The notes: a model not told the origin generated them from the sequence alone. Counted from the first letter of the stretch, positions 10,381 through 20,561 are shown. The stretch: 60,000 bases of DNA from Cytobacillus firmus (GCF_023612095.1 NZ_CP086235.1:82501-142500), one strand, 5' to 3'. Translations and numbers: made by a program.

Positions 10381-11163
10381 CTATTTCTTTATGTTTTCCA
10401 TATTTCGTTTATAAATAATCTGCAGGCCCTTTAGTGTTAAAAATGGATCCACAACATCAATGATATCCGACTCTTGTGCGATGAGCCCCGCAAGGCCTCC
10501 CGTGGCAATGACAGTCGGCTTTTCATCTGCCTGATCTTTCATTCTTTTTACTATACCTTCAACCTGGCCGACGTAACCATAAAGAATTCCAGCCTGCATG
10601 GCAGATACGGTATTTTTTCCGACAATATGATCAGGTCGGGCAATTTCTATTCGCGGAAGCTTCGCTGCACGGGAATAAAGAGCCTCTGTTGAAATCCCGA
10701 TTCCCGGGGCAATGGCGCCGCCCATATATTGTTTATTTTCATTGATATAGCAATAGGTAGTGGCTGTTCCAAAATCGACAATAACTAACGGGCTTCCGTA
10801 TTCATGAATGGCAGCGACTGCGTTGACAATGCGGTCTGCTCCCACTTCTTTCGGGTTATCATACTTGATGTTTAAACCTGTCTTGATGCCAGGACCTACA
10901 ACAAGAGGCTTCACATGGAAATATTTCTGGCACATTCTTTCAAGCGAAAACATAATTGGCGGCACTACCGAGGAAATGATAATGCCATCTATATCTGAAA
11001 AGGAAAGATTCTCATTGTCAAACAGAGACTTTACAATCATTCCATATTCATCTTCTGTTTTATTCCGGTTGGTTTCAATTCGCCAATGATGCTTTAATTC
11101 ATCTTGGTCATATACACCCAGAACGATATTCGTATTCCCTACGTCGAAAACAAAAATCAACAT
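10381..11163 (-). CDS. coaX: Type III pantothenate kinase
   Basis: First step of CoA synthesis, ATP- and monovalent-cation-dependent, insensitive to CoA feedback. The 260 residues have the ASKHA motifs DVGNTN (7-12), GADR with Asp110, and DFGTATT (130-136). ATG at 11163 ([12 protein letters not shown]) with GGTGA upstream is taken as the start; the frame stays open for 83 further codons upstream, but that extension runs through an interspersed repeat and is not protein-like. In B. subtilis coaX directly follows ftsH; here repeat B and a terminator separate them. Confidence 0.95.
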   Translation of the reverse strand: MLIFVFDVGNTNIVLGVYDQDELKHHWRIETNRNKTEDEYGMIVKSLFDNENLSFSDIDGIIISSVVPPIMFSLERMCQKYFHVKPLVVGPGIKTGLNIKYDNPKEVGADRIVNAVAAIHEYGSPLVIVDFGTATTYCYINENKQYMGGAIAPGIGISTEALYSRAAKLPRIEIARPDHIVGKNTVSAMQAGILYGYVGQVEGIVKRMKDQADEKPTVIATGGLAGLIAQESDIIDVVDPFLTLKGLQIIYKRNMENIKK

Positions 11164-11249
11164 TCTCACCACTTTATGATTATTTAAATGAAGTATTATT
11201 TTTGGCTCTTTTTCAAAGATTATTGTTTTTTTGCCTATGAATTCAGCCC

Positions 11250-11433
11250 GTTGATCTCCGCTCCAGGCACTTGCTTTCCGCGGGGAGGAATGCGAGCCTC
11301 CTCGGCTTCGCCTGCGGGGTCTCACACTTCCCTCTCCTCCCGCAGGACATTGAATAGGCTTCCTCGATTGAACACCGCACGAAGGAAATGCGTCAGCATT
11401 TTCGAGGATCAAGTGCCTTCCGCTCCAATCAAC
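11250..11433. repeat. Interspersed repeat B with GTTGAT...ATCAAC ends
   Basis: About 184 bp between coaX and ftsH. The left end reads GTTGATCTCCGCTCCAGGCA and the right end is the inverted counterpart, so the outer GTTGAT and AGGCACTT motifs are inverted repeats. The interior is GC-rich with CCGCGGGGAGGAATGCG and GCCTCCTCGGC palindromic segments. I recall closely similar intergenic repeats in many Bacillaceae; only one copy is present here. No coding capacity of its own. Confidence 0.7.
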
Positions 11434-11576
11434 TCAGAGGTCTAATAAAGTTACATGCCTAAATAACAACAAACCTTACGAATACAGCCTTATTTTTTCA
11501 CTGAAAACATCATATCACAACTGCTGTTGTTTCGTGTAATCGAAAATTCCGGGCGGTCTTGGAAATGATATTTTTC

Positions 11577-11612
11577 GGCAAAAAAAAAGCGCCCCTGGAG
11601 GCGCTTTTCGAT
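11577..11612 (-). terminator. Terminator of ftsH
   Basis: Minus strand AAGCGCC - 6 nt - GGCGCTT followed by a long T run, 3 nt past the ftsH stop. Confidence 0.93.
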
Positions 11613-11614
11613 TA

Positions 11615-13606
11615 TTATTTGTCTTTGCGTTCTTCGTCGATGGCAGGAGGCACATCCGCTTCTGCGGGGCTTGAGCCTTCCCTTGTTTCAGGGATTTCGC
11701 CTGTTTCAGCAGGATCCTCTTTCTTGATGCTGATGTTTACTTTCACATCTTCATCCGTTGAAATGGAAGTCACTGGACGATCTGGCAGTCTGCCATGGTC
11801 TGATAAGTGCTTGATTTGTTCCGCATCAAGCGTTTCAACTTCAAGCAATGTATTGGCGATCAGATTCAGCTTATCGCGGTTTTCTGTTAAGAGCTTTCTT
11901 GCTCTTTCATAGGATTCCTTGATAATGCGCTGGATCTCAAGATCGATTTCATATGCGATTGCATCTGAATAATTCTGTTCATTATGGAAGTCACGTCCAA
12001 GGAATACCTGGCCGCCCTGAGACTGACCGAACTGCAATGGGCCGAGCTTGTCGCTCATTCCGAATTCGGTTACCATGCGGCGGGCAATGCCTGTCGCACG
12101 CTGGAAGTCATTATGGGCACCTGTGCTTACTTCACCAAAGACGATTTCTTCAGCCACACGTCCGCCAAGCAATCCGACAATTTTGTCGAGAAGCTCAGGC
12201 TTTGTCTGGAAGTAGCGGTCTTCTTTTGGAAGCATTACTGCATATCCTCCGGCCTGGCCGCGCGGCACAATTGTAACCTTATGAACCATTTCTGCTTCAT
12301 CAAGCACTAAACCGATGACTGTATGACCTGCTTCATGGAAAGCAACGATGTTTCTTTCCTTCATAGAAATAACACGGCTTTTCTTAGCGGGACCGGCAAT
12401 TACACGGTCTGATGCTTCATCTAAATCTGTCATATCTATCTTTTTCTTATTTCGACGGGCTGCGACAAGGGCCGCCTCATTCAATAAGTTTTCTAAGTCT
12501 GCTCCTGAGAAACCAGGTGTACGCTGCGCAATAGCCTTTAGGTTGACACTCTCATCAAGAGGTTTATTGCGTGCGTGTACTTTAAGTACAGCTTCACGAC
12601 CTGTTACATCCGGGCGGTCAACTGTAATCTGTCTGTCAAAACGTCCCGGACGCAATAATGCCGGGTCAAGAATATCCGGACGGTTAGTGGCAGCAACGAT
12701 GATAATTCCCTCGTTTGCTCCAAATCCATCCATTTCAACTAGAAGCTGGTTAAGGGTCTGCTCGCGTTCATCATGTCCGCCGCCTAGGCCGGCACCACGC
12801 TGACGCCCTACAGCATCAATTTCATCGATAAAAATAATACATGGCGCGTTCTTTTTCGCATTTTCGAATAAGTCGCGGACACGGGAAGCACCCACACCGA
12901 CGAACATTTCAACGAAGTCAGAACCGCTTATTGAGAAGAACGGAACGCCCGCTTCACCGGCAGCTGCCCGTGCAAGCAAGGTTTTACCTGTTCCCGGAGG
13001 TCCCACAAGAAGAACCCCTTTAGGAATTCTGGCTCCCAATTCAGCAAACTTGCGCGGGTCTTTAAGGAACTCAACGACCTCAACAAGCTCCTGCTTTTCT
13101 TCATCGGCGCCTGCAACATCTTTAAAGCGCACTTTCTTTTTGCTTTCATCATACAGCTTGGCTTTGCTTTTGCCGAAGTTCATCACACGGCTGCCTCCGC
13201 CCTGCGCCTGGTTCAGCAGGAAGAAGAATAGTATGAAGATGATGATGAAAGGAATGATTGACGTAAAGAATGTAACCCAGCCGCTTGTTTCCTTAGCCGG
13301 CATAACATCGACATCCGATGTCTGGGCTAATTGATCCACACGGTCAAGGATATTATCATTGTTCATGATATAAGTCAGGAAGTATTTGTCTTCCTCATAT
13401 CCTTTAAGCTGACCCCGTACTTCAAAAACACCTCTCTCAGGCTGAAGGGAAATGGACGTAATATCGCCGCTTTCCAAGTGATCAACAAATTTATTATAAG
13501 AGATGTGCTCCGTTGGTTCATTGTTGCCGTTAAAGAAGCTGACAACTCCAATAATGACTAAAAATATTAATAAATAAAAGATGGTATTCCGGAAGATCCG
13601 ATTCAT
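11615..13606 (-). CDS. ftsH: ATP-dependent zinc metalloprotease FtsH
   Basis: Hexameric membrane AAA+ protease. Two membrane helices (about 8-24 and 110-132) flank an extracytoplasmic domain; then come Walker A GPPGTGKT (202-209), Walker B IIFIDE (257-262), the SRH region ending RPGRFDRQ, and the zinc site HEAGH (424-428). The last 40 residues are acidic and proline-rich, as usual in Bacillus. Length 663. The start has GGGAGGAGGTAAGGG before ATG. It has its own promoter and terminator. In Bacillus it degrades Spo0E and SpoVM, thereby affecting sporulation (known for the family). Confidence 0.98.
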   Translation of the reverse strand: MNRIFRNTIFYLLIFLVIIGVVSFFNGNNEPTEHISYNKFVDHLESGDITSISLQPERGVFEVRGQLKGYEEDKYFLTYIMNNDNILDRVDQLAQTSDVDVMPAKETSGWVTFFTSIIPFIIIFILFFFLLNQAQGGGSRVMNFGKSKAKLYDESKKKVRFKDVAGADEEKQELVEVVEFLKDPRKFAELGARIPKGVLLVGPPGTGKTLLARAAAGEAGVPFFSISGSDFVEMFVGVGASRVRDLFENAKKNAPCIIFIDEIDAVGRQRGAGLGGGHDEREQTLNQLLVEMDGFGANEGIIIVAATNRPDILDPALLRPGRFDRQITVDRPDVTGREAVLKVHARNKPLDESVNLKAIAQRTPGFSGADLENLLNEAALVAARRNKKKIDMTDLDEASDRVIAGPAKKSRVISMKERNIVAFHEAGHTVIGLVLDEAEMVHKVTIVPRGQAGGYAVMLPKEDRYFQTKPELLDKIVGLLGGRVAEEIVFGEVSTGAHNDFQRATGIARRMVTEFGMSDKLGPLQFGQSQGGQVFLGRDFHNEQNYSDAIAYEIDLEIQRIIKESYERARKLLTENRDKLNLIANTLLEVETLDAEQIKHLSDHGRLPDRPVTSISTDEDVKVNISIKKEDPAETGEIPETREGSSPAEADVPPAIDEERKDK

Positions 13607-13639
13607 CCCTTACCTCCTCCCACGGTAAACAAACTATAG

Positions 13640-13667
13640 TGTATAGTATCATAGAAAATCGTGCCAA
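13640..13667 (-). promoter_or_regulatory. Candidate ftsH SigA promoter
   Basis: Minus strand TTGGCA - 16 nt - TATACA, about 35 nt before the ftsH start. An overlapping TTGTAT/TACTAT pair is an alternative, so the exact hexamers are uncertain. Confidence 0.55.
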
Positions 13668-13748
13668 TACAAGGAATTAGACTTCTTAAAACCGGGTGAT
13701 TCTTGTTTCAGTAAAGGGCTTTAATCCAAGATCATACTTAGGATTTCC

Positions 13749-14297
13749 TTAATCGTTATTGCTGTATACTTCCGGCTTAAGCACTCCAATATATGGAAGA
13801 TTGCGGTACTTTTCCGCATAATCAAGGCCATAGCCGACTACGAACTCATCAGGAACAATAAATCCCACATAATCAGCTTTGATATCAGCCTTTCTTCCAG
13901 TTGGCTTGTCAAGCAGTGTTACAATCTTAATGCTTTTCGCTTTTCTGTAGCGGAACAGCTCAACCAGATAGCTGAGTGTCAAGCCGCTATCGATGATATC
14001 TTCAATGATCAGAATATCTCTGCCTTCAACAGAAGTATCAAGGTCTTTCAGGATTTTCACTTCTCCTGAAGAAACCATTGAATTCCCATAGCTTGATACA
14101 TCCATGAAGTCCATCTCAAGATATGTATCCACACGCTTTAAAAGGTCGCTCATGAAAGGCATTGCCCCTTTTAAAACACCAATGGCAAGCGGGAATCGGT
14201 CCTGGTATTCTTCAGTAAGTTCAGCAGCAAGGGATTTAACCTTATCCTGCAGCTCCTCTTCCGAAATCAGTACTTTTTCAATGTCATTTTTCATCAT
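13749..14297 (-). CDS. hpt: Hypoxanthine-guanine phosphoribosyltransferase
   Basis: Salvages hypoxanthine and guanine to IMP and GMP using PRPP. The PRPP loop [14 protein letters not shown] (95-108) and the flexible loop region SSYGNS are intact in 182 residues. Two adjacent ATG codons (14297 and 14294) are both possible; AGGGGG lies 8-9 nt before the first. It is 20 nt downstream of tilS, forming the conserved tilS-hpt pair; in Bacillus the two proteins can also bind each other and stimulate ftsH transcription (family knowledge). Confidence 0.97.
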   Translation of the reverse strand: MMKNDIEKVLISEEELQDKVKSLAAELTEEYQDRFPLAIGVLKGAMPFMSDLLKRVDTYLEMDFMDVSSYGNSMVSSGEVKILKDLDTSVEGRDILIIEDIIDSGLTLSYLVELFRYRKAKSIKIVTLLDKPTGRKADIKADYVGFIVPDEFVVGYGLDYAEKYRNLPYIGVLKPEVYSNND

Positions 14298-14317
14298 TTA
14301 ATGTGCCCCCTAGAAGA

Positions 14318-15706
14318 TCATTGCTTTATGTATTTTAAAATAATATAGCTGGTGCAGGATTGCTGCTGCCTATCATCATGCGATTTCTTCAAACCAGGCA
14401 CCCATAGGATCCTGCCTTGTGCATCTGTCACGATTGGCCAGGTTTTCCGATCATGCAGCGGAATTTTATGATCGATGAAAATGTCCTTAATCTTCCGGGA
14501 CCCCTGCATTCCTTTAAGCGTCATGCGGTCTCCCTTTTCTCTTGTCCTGATAATGATTGGAAAAGAAACACTCTCCCTGTCTATTGCCAGGGTATCATTG
14601 TTTAGAATTCCATCAGGACAGGCAGCATATTCAAGGATAATCGATCCGCCGTTTGGGAGTTTAATGCTTGCAGGTTTGAAGATTTCATATCGATAGGATT
14701 GTACAGTTTCCTTCGGGAATAAAAAGGTGCATTGCCGGTAGGAGCGTACAATATGTAAACCGCCTGGAAAATCTAAATTTCCCGATGGATGAGGACTTTT
14801 CATTAAGGAAAAAACACTCTCTATATGAGATGCCGATAACGATGCCGGCCTTTCCTTATAAAGATAGTTTAATATTAGTTGAATCCCTCTCCTTTGTAAA
14901 GGCATTGGCATTGCCTCAAAAGCATCGATATCCACACTAATTTCCTCATTGGCATTCTTTTTCATTACTGTATTCATTTTATGGACGGTTAATTCCTGCA
15001 GATATGCTTCATCACTTTGCAAATCTTCACTAAATCTTTGAAAATGCTCATGCACCTGGGGATTTTCTTTTCTCAGGAATGGGAGCACTTCCTGCCTGAA
15101 ACGGTTGCGGCTGTATATGCCTTTTTCATTGCTTGGATCCCGCCTGGGGTTCAGGCATTCTTTCAGGCAGAAGCTTTCGATTTCAGCTCTATTCAAGCAC
15201 AGGAAAGGGCGGATGATCGTATAATCGCCAAATGGACGCTTGAAGGGGATCCCTGCTCTTGCGCTGCCGGCGCTTCCCCTTGTGAGACGCATTAAAATGG
15301 TTTCAACCTGATCGTCGCCATGATGTCCCAGCGCTATATAGTCTGCCCCATATTTCTCGGCTATTCTTTGAAAGAAGCTGTAGCGGCAATCCCTGGCAGC
15401 GGTCTGTGAACTCTTCCCGGACTTCTCCATATACTCAGGCACATTCACTCTTTCCATTTCAAATGGAATGGCTTTGTCCCTGCAGTAATCCTTCACAAAC
15501 ATGGCGTCCTGAAGAGATTCTTCACCTCTGAACATATGATCGACATGTGCGGCAATCAGTTCTGTCTGATATTGCTGCTGCCTGCTCCAAAAATAATGGA
15601 GCAGGGCGATGGAATCCGGCCCTCCTGATACACCGATTACTATTTTCTTATTTTTTAAATCCAATCCCTTTTTCTTAAGGAAAGCACTCACTTTCTCTTC
15701 GAGCAT
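14318..15706 (-). CDS. tilS: tRNA(Ile)-lysidine synthase
   Basis: Modifies C34 of tRNA-Ile(CAU) to lysidine, changing it from Met to Ile decoding; essential. The PP-loop SGGPDS is at 27-32, GHHGDDQVET follows near 130, and a C-terminal substrate-recognition domain completes 462 residues (B. subtilis 472). ATG at 15706 is preceded by GGAAG. It precedes hpt on one transcript. Confidence 0.96.
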   Translation of the reverse strand: MLEEKVSAFLKKKGLDLKNKKIVIGVSGGPDSIALLHYFWSRQQQYQTELIAAHVDHMFRGEESLQDAMFVKDYCRDKAIPFEMERVNVPEYMEKSGKSSQTAARDCRYSFFQRIAEKYGADYIALGHHGDDQVETILMRLTRGSAGSARAGIPFKRPFGDYTIIRPFLCLNRAEIESFCLKECLNPRRDPSNEKGIYSRNRFRQEVLPFLRKENPQVHEHFQRFSEDLQSDEAYLQELTVHKMNTVMKKNANEEISVDIDAFEAMPMPLQRRGIQLILNYLYKERPASLSASHIESVFSLMKSPHPSGNLDFPGGLHIVRSYRQCTFLFPKETVQSYRYEIFKPASIKLPNGGSIILEYAACPDGILNNDTLAIDRESVSFPIIIRTREKGDRMTLKGMQGSRKIKDIFIDHKIPLHDRKTWPIVTDAQGRILWVPGLKKSHDDRQQQSCTSYIILKYIKQ

Positions 15707-15867
15707 AGGCTTCTTCCTTATCCAATTTAAATATATTTACTACTACCCCTGCAAAAGGCAGCATAATCCTTCCTATAGAAAAGCATATCATTATTAAAGG
15801 GTAAATACCAAAAGGGATTAAGCTTATAATACGGATCAACGAAAAGAAAGTTTCATTTATTTCATTT

Positions 15868-16848
15868 TCAAAGCAGCTGCCCATAAATATATAAGAAATA
15901 TAGCAGGCTTACAATAAGGGTAATCAGCAGGGTTTCAAAGAAGCTCCCTTTCTGTTTTTTCTGCCTGTTCATTTGCCTGCTGGCAGGCTGAGGGCTGGCG
16001 GTTTGTCCGGGATTTCTGCTTACCGTACTCCTTTGCGCCGGATTTGCACGGGTGAGCTGGAGCATATCGTTTCTCATTTCACCGGCTGAGCTATACTGGC
16101 CCTGCAGAGCATTCAGAATAACATCTTCGTATTTCAGCAGTTCTTTCTTTTGGCGGACCATCATTTTGAGCTGTTTAAGGTCACCGGTTGTCTTGGCAAA
16201 CCTTTTTGGATAGGCCGTATTGATTAAAATCATGGCAGCAGCAAAGAGATCATAAGCAGGGTCAGCCTTTCTGGTCCCGAGTCCCCAATAGCCGCGATCA
16301 TAAAACTCAGTAAATTCCTTTATTGCCCTTCCCTGAATGGTGGTGCCGCCCACATCAATGGTGCGAATTCTCGATGGAGGACCTGTTACGATCAGATTAT
16401 CCGGCTTTAAATCGCCGAACACCCAGCCCGCTTTATGGAGTGCATCCAGATCGTTCAGAAGCTGTACAATTAAAACACCGGTCCAGGATGGCCCCTTCTG
16501 CTGAATGTATGTCAGCAAATCAGGACCCTGTATATATTCCATTACATAGAATGAAACCTTACCGCTCCTTCGTTCCCAATCATCGACATCAAGCAAAGAA
16601 GGCCCGAGGGCAGAGCCTTGGACCTTTGCAAAGGATTTAAGGACGTTCACTTCGGACGTAATGGACATCCCGTTATCACTCATTTTCAAAGCAACCTGCT
16701 GATTTTGGTTTTTGGCGAGATACACAATCCCATTAGCACCATACCCCAATTCCTTTACAATGGTATATCGGCTGCGGTGCCACTTTCCTTCAATCACAGT
16801 ACCAGGGTTTACTTTACACTGACTCTTCAAAGAATGATTCATCATCAC
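15868..16848 (-). CDS. yabT: Membrane-anchored Ser/Thr protein kinase (YabT-like)
   Basis: Hanks-type kinase of 326 residues: glycine loop GYGANGIV (35-42), Lys55, Glu66, catalytic loop GDLKPDN (145-151, Asp146), and a DVG (165-167) in place of DFG. A low-complexity Pro/Gln/Arg linker leads to one C-terminal membrane segment (about 306-324); there are no PASTA repeats. In B. subtilis YabT is a forespore kinase activated by DNA and phosphorylating RecA (family knowledge). The frame begins GTG-ATG-ATG at 16848-16840; AAGGAG is 11 nt before the GTG. It overlaps yabS by 35 nt and shares its SigF-type promoter. Confidence 0.93.
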   Translation of the reverse strand: MMMNHSLKSQCKVNPGTVIEGKWHRSRYTIVKELGYGANGIVYLAKNQNQQVALKMSDNGMSITSEVNVLKSFAKVQGSALGPSLLDVDDWERRSGKVSFYVMEYIQGPDLLTYIQQKGPSWTGVLIVQLLNDLDALHKAGWVFGDLKPDNLIVTGPPSRIRTIDVGGTTIQGRAIKEFTEFYDRGYWGLGTRKADPAYDLFAAAMILINTAYPKRFAKTTGDLKQLKMMVRQKKELLKYEDVILNALQGQYSSAGEMRNDMLQLTRANPAQRSTVSRNPGQTASPQPASRQMNRQKKQKGSFFETLLITLIVSLLYFLYIYGQLL

Positions 16849-17551
16849 GGGAAAGCAGACTCCTTAATGAACGTTTTTTCTTGAAATGGTTTAGTGCTTC
16901 ATGAATGGCCGGGCCTGTTGGCGTAATCCCGCCTGTTGTCAATTTCGAAAATATGCTGGTCAGCGATTCAAGATTCGGTGTCCAATCCAGCAGTTTTTCG
17001 ACATCTTTCTTTTTCCCGGGAAATACGAACACAGAAAAACGGTTATCACCAGAGCGGGCATTGAGGCTCAGGGACAGATCCAGCAGGGCTTCCTTAACGG
17101 TCGGGAGCTTATGTTTCATGCTTGCACTGGTATCCACGAGGACCAGCACTTCAAGCTCGACCGTCTCACCCAATTCATCTACGACCTCCATCACTTCGCC
17201 GCGCTGATCAGGCGGGAGATCCTCCATTGTTTTCGAACCGCCCAGAATCTGCTGGAGCTCTTTGTTCACCACTCCCTGAAGTGTCTGGGTCATGGCTTTT
17301 CTCGTCACCATCTGTACCGTCTGGGAAAGCTGCTGAGAGTAGACGACCTGACTGACTCCGCCTCCTGACATGGCGATTCCTTCAATTTCATTCATTCCCT
17401 GTTCATCAATGACATCCTGCTCCATGACTCCGATTACATTCACGGTTATTCCCTGCTCCTTGGCCAGAGCCGCCATGGCAATAGGATCTTCACCCTGATT
17501 TGAACAGCCATCCGTTATCAGTAAAATCTGCTTCAGTGTTCCTGTTTTCAT
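16814..17551 (-). CDS. yabS: VWA-domain protein (YabS-like)
   Basis: 245 residues with two von Willebrand A-type features: an N-terminal ILLITDGCSNQGED segment and a complete MIDAS start DTSAS at 140-144, consistent with metal-dependent protein interaction. There is no signal peptide or membrane segment. ATG at 17551 has GGAGGGGAG upstream. It forms a two-gene unit with the kinase yabT. The biochemical role is not known; co-expression with yabT from a forespore promoter suggests a sporulation function. Confidence 0.9.
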   Translation of the reverse strand: MKTGTLKQILLITDGCSNQGEDPIAMAALAKEQGITVNVIGVMEQDVIDEQGMNEIEGIAMSGGGVSQVVYSQQLSQTVQMVTRKAMTQTLQGVVNKELQQILGGSKTMEDLPPDQRGEVMEVVDELGETVELEVLVLVDTSASMKHKLPTVKEALLDLSLSLNARSGDNRFSVFVFPGKKKDVEKLLDWTPNLESLTSIFSKLTTGGITPTGPAIHEALNHFKKKRSLRSLLSRDDESFFEESV

Positions 17552-17582
17552 TTGAAACTCCCCTCCACATATGAGTTGTTAG

Positions 17583-17612
17583 CATTTTCGACTGAATGGA
17601 AGGGAATTATAC
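17583..17612 (-). promoter_or_regulatory. Candidate SigF promoter of yabS-yabT
   Basis: Minus strand GTATA - 15 nt - GTCGAAAATG, one mismatch (second base) from the SigF -10 consensus GGnnAnAnTR with the canonical spacing, 32 nt before yabS. Confidence 0.65.
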
Positions 17613-17641
17613 ATAAAAATACTTCTCGATGAGCAAATTAA

Positions 17642-20122
17642 TCAGTTGGCTTTTTGGCGGATGGCGTGCACAGGGATGCTTGTCCATTTCGGTGTATTAT
17701 GCTTAACCTTTGAAACCACCACTGTCATATCATCCTCTATATTTCCAGACCTTGACCTGATCACCTCTTCCATAATGAGATCGGCCACTTCCTGCGGATC
17801 GTCCGTCTTCAACTCGGATATTTTGCGCTTCATCCACAAATCAAAGTTCTCCACATGTTTCGGCCCTTCAAACACACCATCACTCATCATGATCAATAAA
17901 TCACCGGCTTTAAGCTGCTCACTGACCACATCAACATCAAATTCCTGAATGATGCCCATCGGAAGGTTGCTGGCCTGAATTTTCATTACCTTAGGACCTC
18001 TTTTTACAAAGCTTGGAGTTGATCCAATTTTCAAAAATTTTGTGTCAGCATTCTGCAGATCAATCATAGCCAGATCCAAAGTGGAGAAGATTTCGTCTGT
18101 GGTCCGCAAAGAAAGAACGGAATTGACGGATTTAATGGCAACCTGCTCTTCAATGCCCGATTGAAGAATTTTCTGCAATAGCTGAAGTGTTTCCTGGCTT
18201 TCCGCATGGGCCCTTTCCCCATTGCCCATTCCATCACTGATCGCAATCGCATACTTTCCGCAGCCCAGCTCAATAGTGGAATAGCTGTCCCCGGACACTA
18301 GGCCCCCGTCCTTCGCAGCATGCGCCACGCATGTTTCAACCACGAATGCCTTGGCTGACCGGAATGTAACATGGCAGTATCCATTCGGAAACGCGGCACA
18401 TTCCTCTGAATTTACTAATATCGTTTCTCCCAAAATATCAGATAGCATCGGTGCAATGAGCTTTTCACATTCCCCATGCCCCTGGCAGTATGGGATGGTC
18501 ATATCAATGTCGACATTTCCCTGCTCCAGGCTGTAGATTTCCACCTGCTCGATATGAATGCCAAACTCCTGAAGTGCCTCAAGGATCTGTTCTTCCTGTT
18601 TATGATGATTTTCCCGCTCTCTCTGAATTTCCTTGGCAAAGTCACCCATCACTTCCGAAACACCCCTCAGCTGGTCGGCTACCAGCCTCCTGCTTTCCTG
18701 AACCTGCTTCTTCAGCTTTTGGTTCGCTTTATAATAAGTCAGCTCTTGCTGAACGGCTTCTGTCACTTTTTTCGATCTTGTGCAGTACTTTTCCCAATCC
18801 CGCGCAAGCTTCGGAGACAGGGCACCTTCGTTGTTGTCCACATCATGCATAATATCCATCATATAGTCATAGGTTGTATTAAAGTTCTTTGACCAGCAGT
18901 GATCCTTCTTAAAGCAAGTCTGACAGGTTTTCTCCGTTACATTGCTTAAGAAATAATCCACTTCCCTGTCACCGTCCTCTTCCCATTGGGACGGCTCATC
19001 ATGAGAGGAAAAGCTTTTTGAAAGAGCCTGAAAGACGCTCGAAAACTGGGCAACGCGCTGTGCTGTCACATCACGCATTTTTCTCATATATTGCTGCTGT
19101 TCTGCGGCATATTCAGGTGTTCCCGGGACTTGCTTAGCCAATTTCATTGTAAGTGCCTGCGGTGTTAGTAAAAATAAGAGAATGGCTGCACCTGTTTCTG
19201 ACAGAGTTTTCATGAGATTTCCGCTGCCCTCTCCATACATGCCCATCAGGAGTGTCGCAACCAGCAGGCCGAATGCCACTCCAACCTTCCTGCCTTCTTT
19301 TAAAAGGCCTCCTAAAAGGCCCGCAAAAGCAAGCAGACTCATATGATAAAAGCTCGATATATTCGCAAGGGAGAAGATCAGGCCGGTTACCACCCCTACT
19401 GTAGAACCGACTGTAGCTCCTGCCACAAAGGCGAAGAGCAGGACAAGGTAGCGTGACATAATATGCTCCACTGAAAGATCATAGACCGTCCAGCCGATGG
19501 TTCCCGTCATGACAGAAGCCAGCATAATGATCAGGCAGACGATTTCTTCGGTTTTCAGTGATTGTCTGCGTTTATTTATGGATAGCAGCGGCAGTCCCTG
19601 CAGAAAAATAAGCGTCAGGATGAAGCCAAGGCTCGACTCGACACCGGCCATCATGCCATCATATAAAGTCAGCTGCCCCTTTATAATGAAGGCCTCCAGG
19701 AGCTTGCCTGCCAAGAGAGTGAAAAATACATAAAAAGGCAGTGCCCTGATTTCATTGGACAGCCATTTCTTTGAGACCCGGAAAGCGAATAAAAAGATGA
19801 AGGTGATTCCAAAAGCAGATACCGCATTGGATATGGATAATGTGGCGGCGCCTGCTATTAATCCCACCAGTGCCAGGGGTGCCTTATCCCTTCGTATGAA
19901 ATATACCGCGGCAAAAAACGGAAGGCTAAATGGGGTAAGCTTCGCCAATATCAAGGCTCTTCCAAGCAAAAAGCCAATGATCAGCAGAACATAGCCTTTT
20001 TTCAGAAAGAAATTCTCCAGCCCTGATTGGAGCTTTTTTAAGCCTTTGGCAATATCCAGTTTCGGTTTGTTGAAGGGCACTTCCCCGATCGGCTCCATTA
20101 CATTCCTTTCTACCTTTTCCAT
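17642..20122 (-). CDS. spoIIE: Stage II sporulation protein E, septal PP2C phosphatase
   Basis: Dephosphorylates SpoIIAA to release SigF in the forespore and helps place the polar septum. Of 826 residues (B. subtilis 827), the first ~330 contain about ten membrane helices, the middle region is a coiled, cysteine-containing oligomerisation segment, and the C-terminal third is a PP2C/SpoIIE domain with SDGMGNGERA and MMSDGVFEGP metal-binding motifs. ATG at 20122 follows GGGGAG. It is monocistronic behind a Spo0A-type promoter. Confidence 0.98.
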   Translation of the reverse strand: MEKVERNVMEPIGEVPFNKPKLDIAKGLKKLQSGLENFFLKKGYVLLIIGFLLGRALILAKLTPFSLPFFAAVYFIRRDKAPLALVGLIAGAATLSISNAVSAFGITFIFLFAFRVSKKWLSNEIRALPFYVFFTLLAGKLLEAFIIKGQLTLYDGMMAGVESSLGFILTLIFLQGLPLLSINKRRQSLKTEEIVCLIIMLASVMTGTIGWTVYDLSVEHIMSRYLVLLFAFVAGATVGSTVGVVTGLIFSLANISSFYHMSLLAFAGLLGGLLKEGRKVGVAFGLLVATLLMGMYGEGSGNLMKTLSETGAAILLFLLTPQALTMKLAKQVPGTPEYAAEQQQYMRKMRDVTAQRVAQFSSVFQALSKSFSSHDEPSQWEEDGDREVDYFLSNVTEKTCQTCFKKDHCWSKNFNTTYDYMMDIMHDVDNNEGALSPKLARDWEKYCTRSKKVTEAVQQELTYYKANQKLKKQVQESRRLVADQLRGVSEVMGDFAKEIQRERENHHKQEEQILEALQEFGIHIEQVEIYSLEQGNVDIDMTIPYCQGHGECEKLIAPMLSDILGETILVNSEECAAFPNGYCHVTFRSAKAFVVETCVAHAAKDGGLVSGDSYSTIELGCGKYAIAISDGMGNGERAHAESQETLQLLQKILQSGIEEQVAIKSVNSVLSLRTTDEIFSTLDLAMIDLQNADTKFLKIGSTPSFVKRGPKVMKIQASNLPMGIIQEFDVDVVSEQLKAGDLLIMMSDGVFEGPKHVENFDLWMKRKISELKTDDPQEVADLIMEEVIRSRSGNIEDDMTVVVSKVKHNTPKWTSIPVHAIRQKAN

Positions 20123-20158
20123 TAAACTACACTCCCCATTTTTTTATCGTTGCTGACA

Positions 20159-20225
20159 ATTATAAAATCAAGCGCTCCAGAAGTTTGTCAAAATAGCGGA
20201 CAAGCCCAGGCTTTTCGTTCGACGG
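20159..20225 (-). promoter_or_regulatory. spoIIE promoter: 21-bp spacing and 0A boxes
   Basis: Minus strand TTGACA (20186-20191) and TATAAT (20159-20164) separated by 21 bp instead of 17, as in B. subtilis spoIIE, where Spo0A~P is required because the spacing is too long for SigA alone. A 0A-box-like CGTCGAAC lies at about 20217-20224, upstream of the -35, and the -35 itself overlaps TTTGTCAAA. Confidence 0.85.
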
Positions 20226-20406
20226 TTTTCCACTATATATGGGGATAGATAACAAGATTTAAAATGGGACTTCCTGAGGTTCGGTTTAGTTCTGACAAAA
20301 AAAGTAAACAAACCGCTGGAATGACAGCTTTCTGTCAAAAGCGAAGCATGGAAGAAATTGACGAAGCGGCAAGGGAAATTTACGACATATTTCTTTTAAT
20401 ATCTTA

Positions 20407-20435
20407 TTGACTTCCTTTTTAAAAATTTGTATGAT
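20407..20435 (+). promoter_or_regulatory. SigA promoter of the tRNA pair
   Basis: Plus strand TTGACT - 17 nt - TATGAT, about 43 nt before tRNA-Met. Near-consensus, as expected of a stable-RNA promoter. Confidence 0.85.
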
Positions 20436-20478
20436 AAATCTTGTGCTTCAGGGCACATCTAGTAATCTATTGAAATTT

Positions 20479-20552
20479 GGCGGTGTAGCTCAGCTGGCTA
20501 GAGCGTACGGTTCATACCCGTGAGGTCGGGGGTTCGATCCCCTCCGCCGCTA
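20479..20552 (+). tRNA. tRNA-Met (CAT), elongator type
   Basis: Cloverleaf read by eye: acceptor GGCGGTG paired with CGCCGCT (one G-U), D stem GCTC/GAGC, anticodon stem TACGG/CCGTG with loop TTCATAC (CAT at 20513-20515), T stem GGGGG/CCCTC with TTCGATC, discriminator A. CCA is not encoded. The anticodon stem lacks the three G-C pairs of initiator tRNA. An Ile2 (lysidine) identity is possible in principle but the body resembles the Met elongator of the same locus in Bacillus. Confidence 0.93.
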
Positions 20553-20561
20553 TCATGAAAT

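Noticed and set aside
11164..11412. 83-codon N-terminal extension of coaX
   Set aside because: It is translated repeat B sequence; the family start [12 protein letters not shown] has its own Shine-Dalgarno.
15675..15884. Minus-strand 69-codon frame between yabT and tilS, hydrophobic
   Set aside because: It overlaps both neighbours, has no good Shine-Dalgarno for its first start, and no family resemblance; the region is better read as the tilS upstream region.
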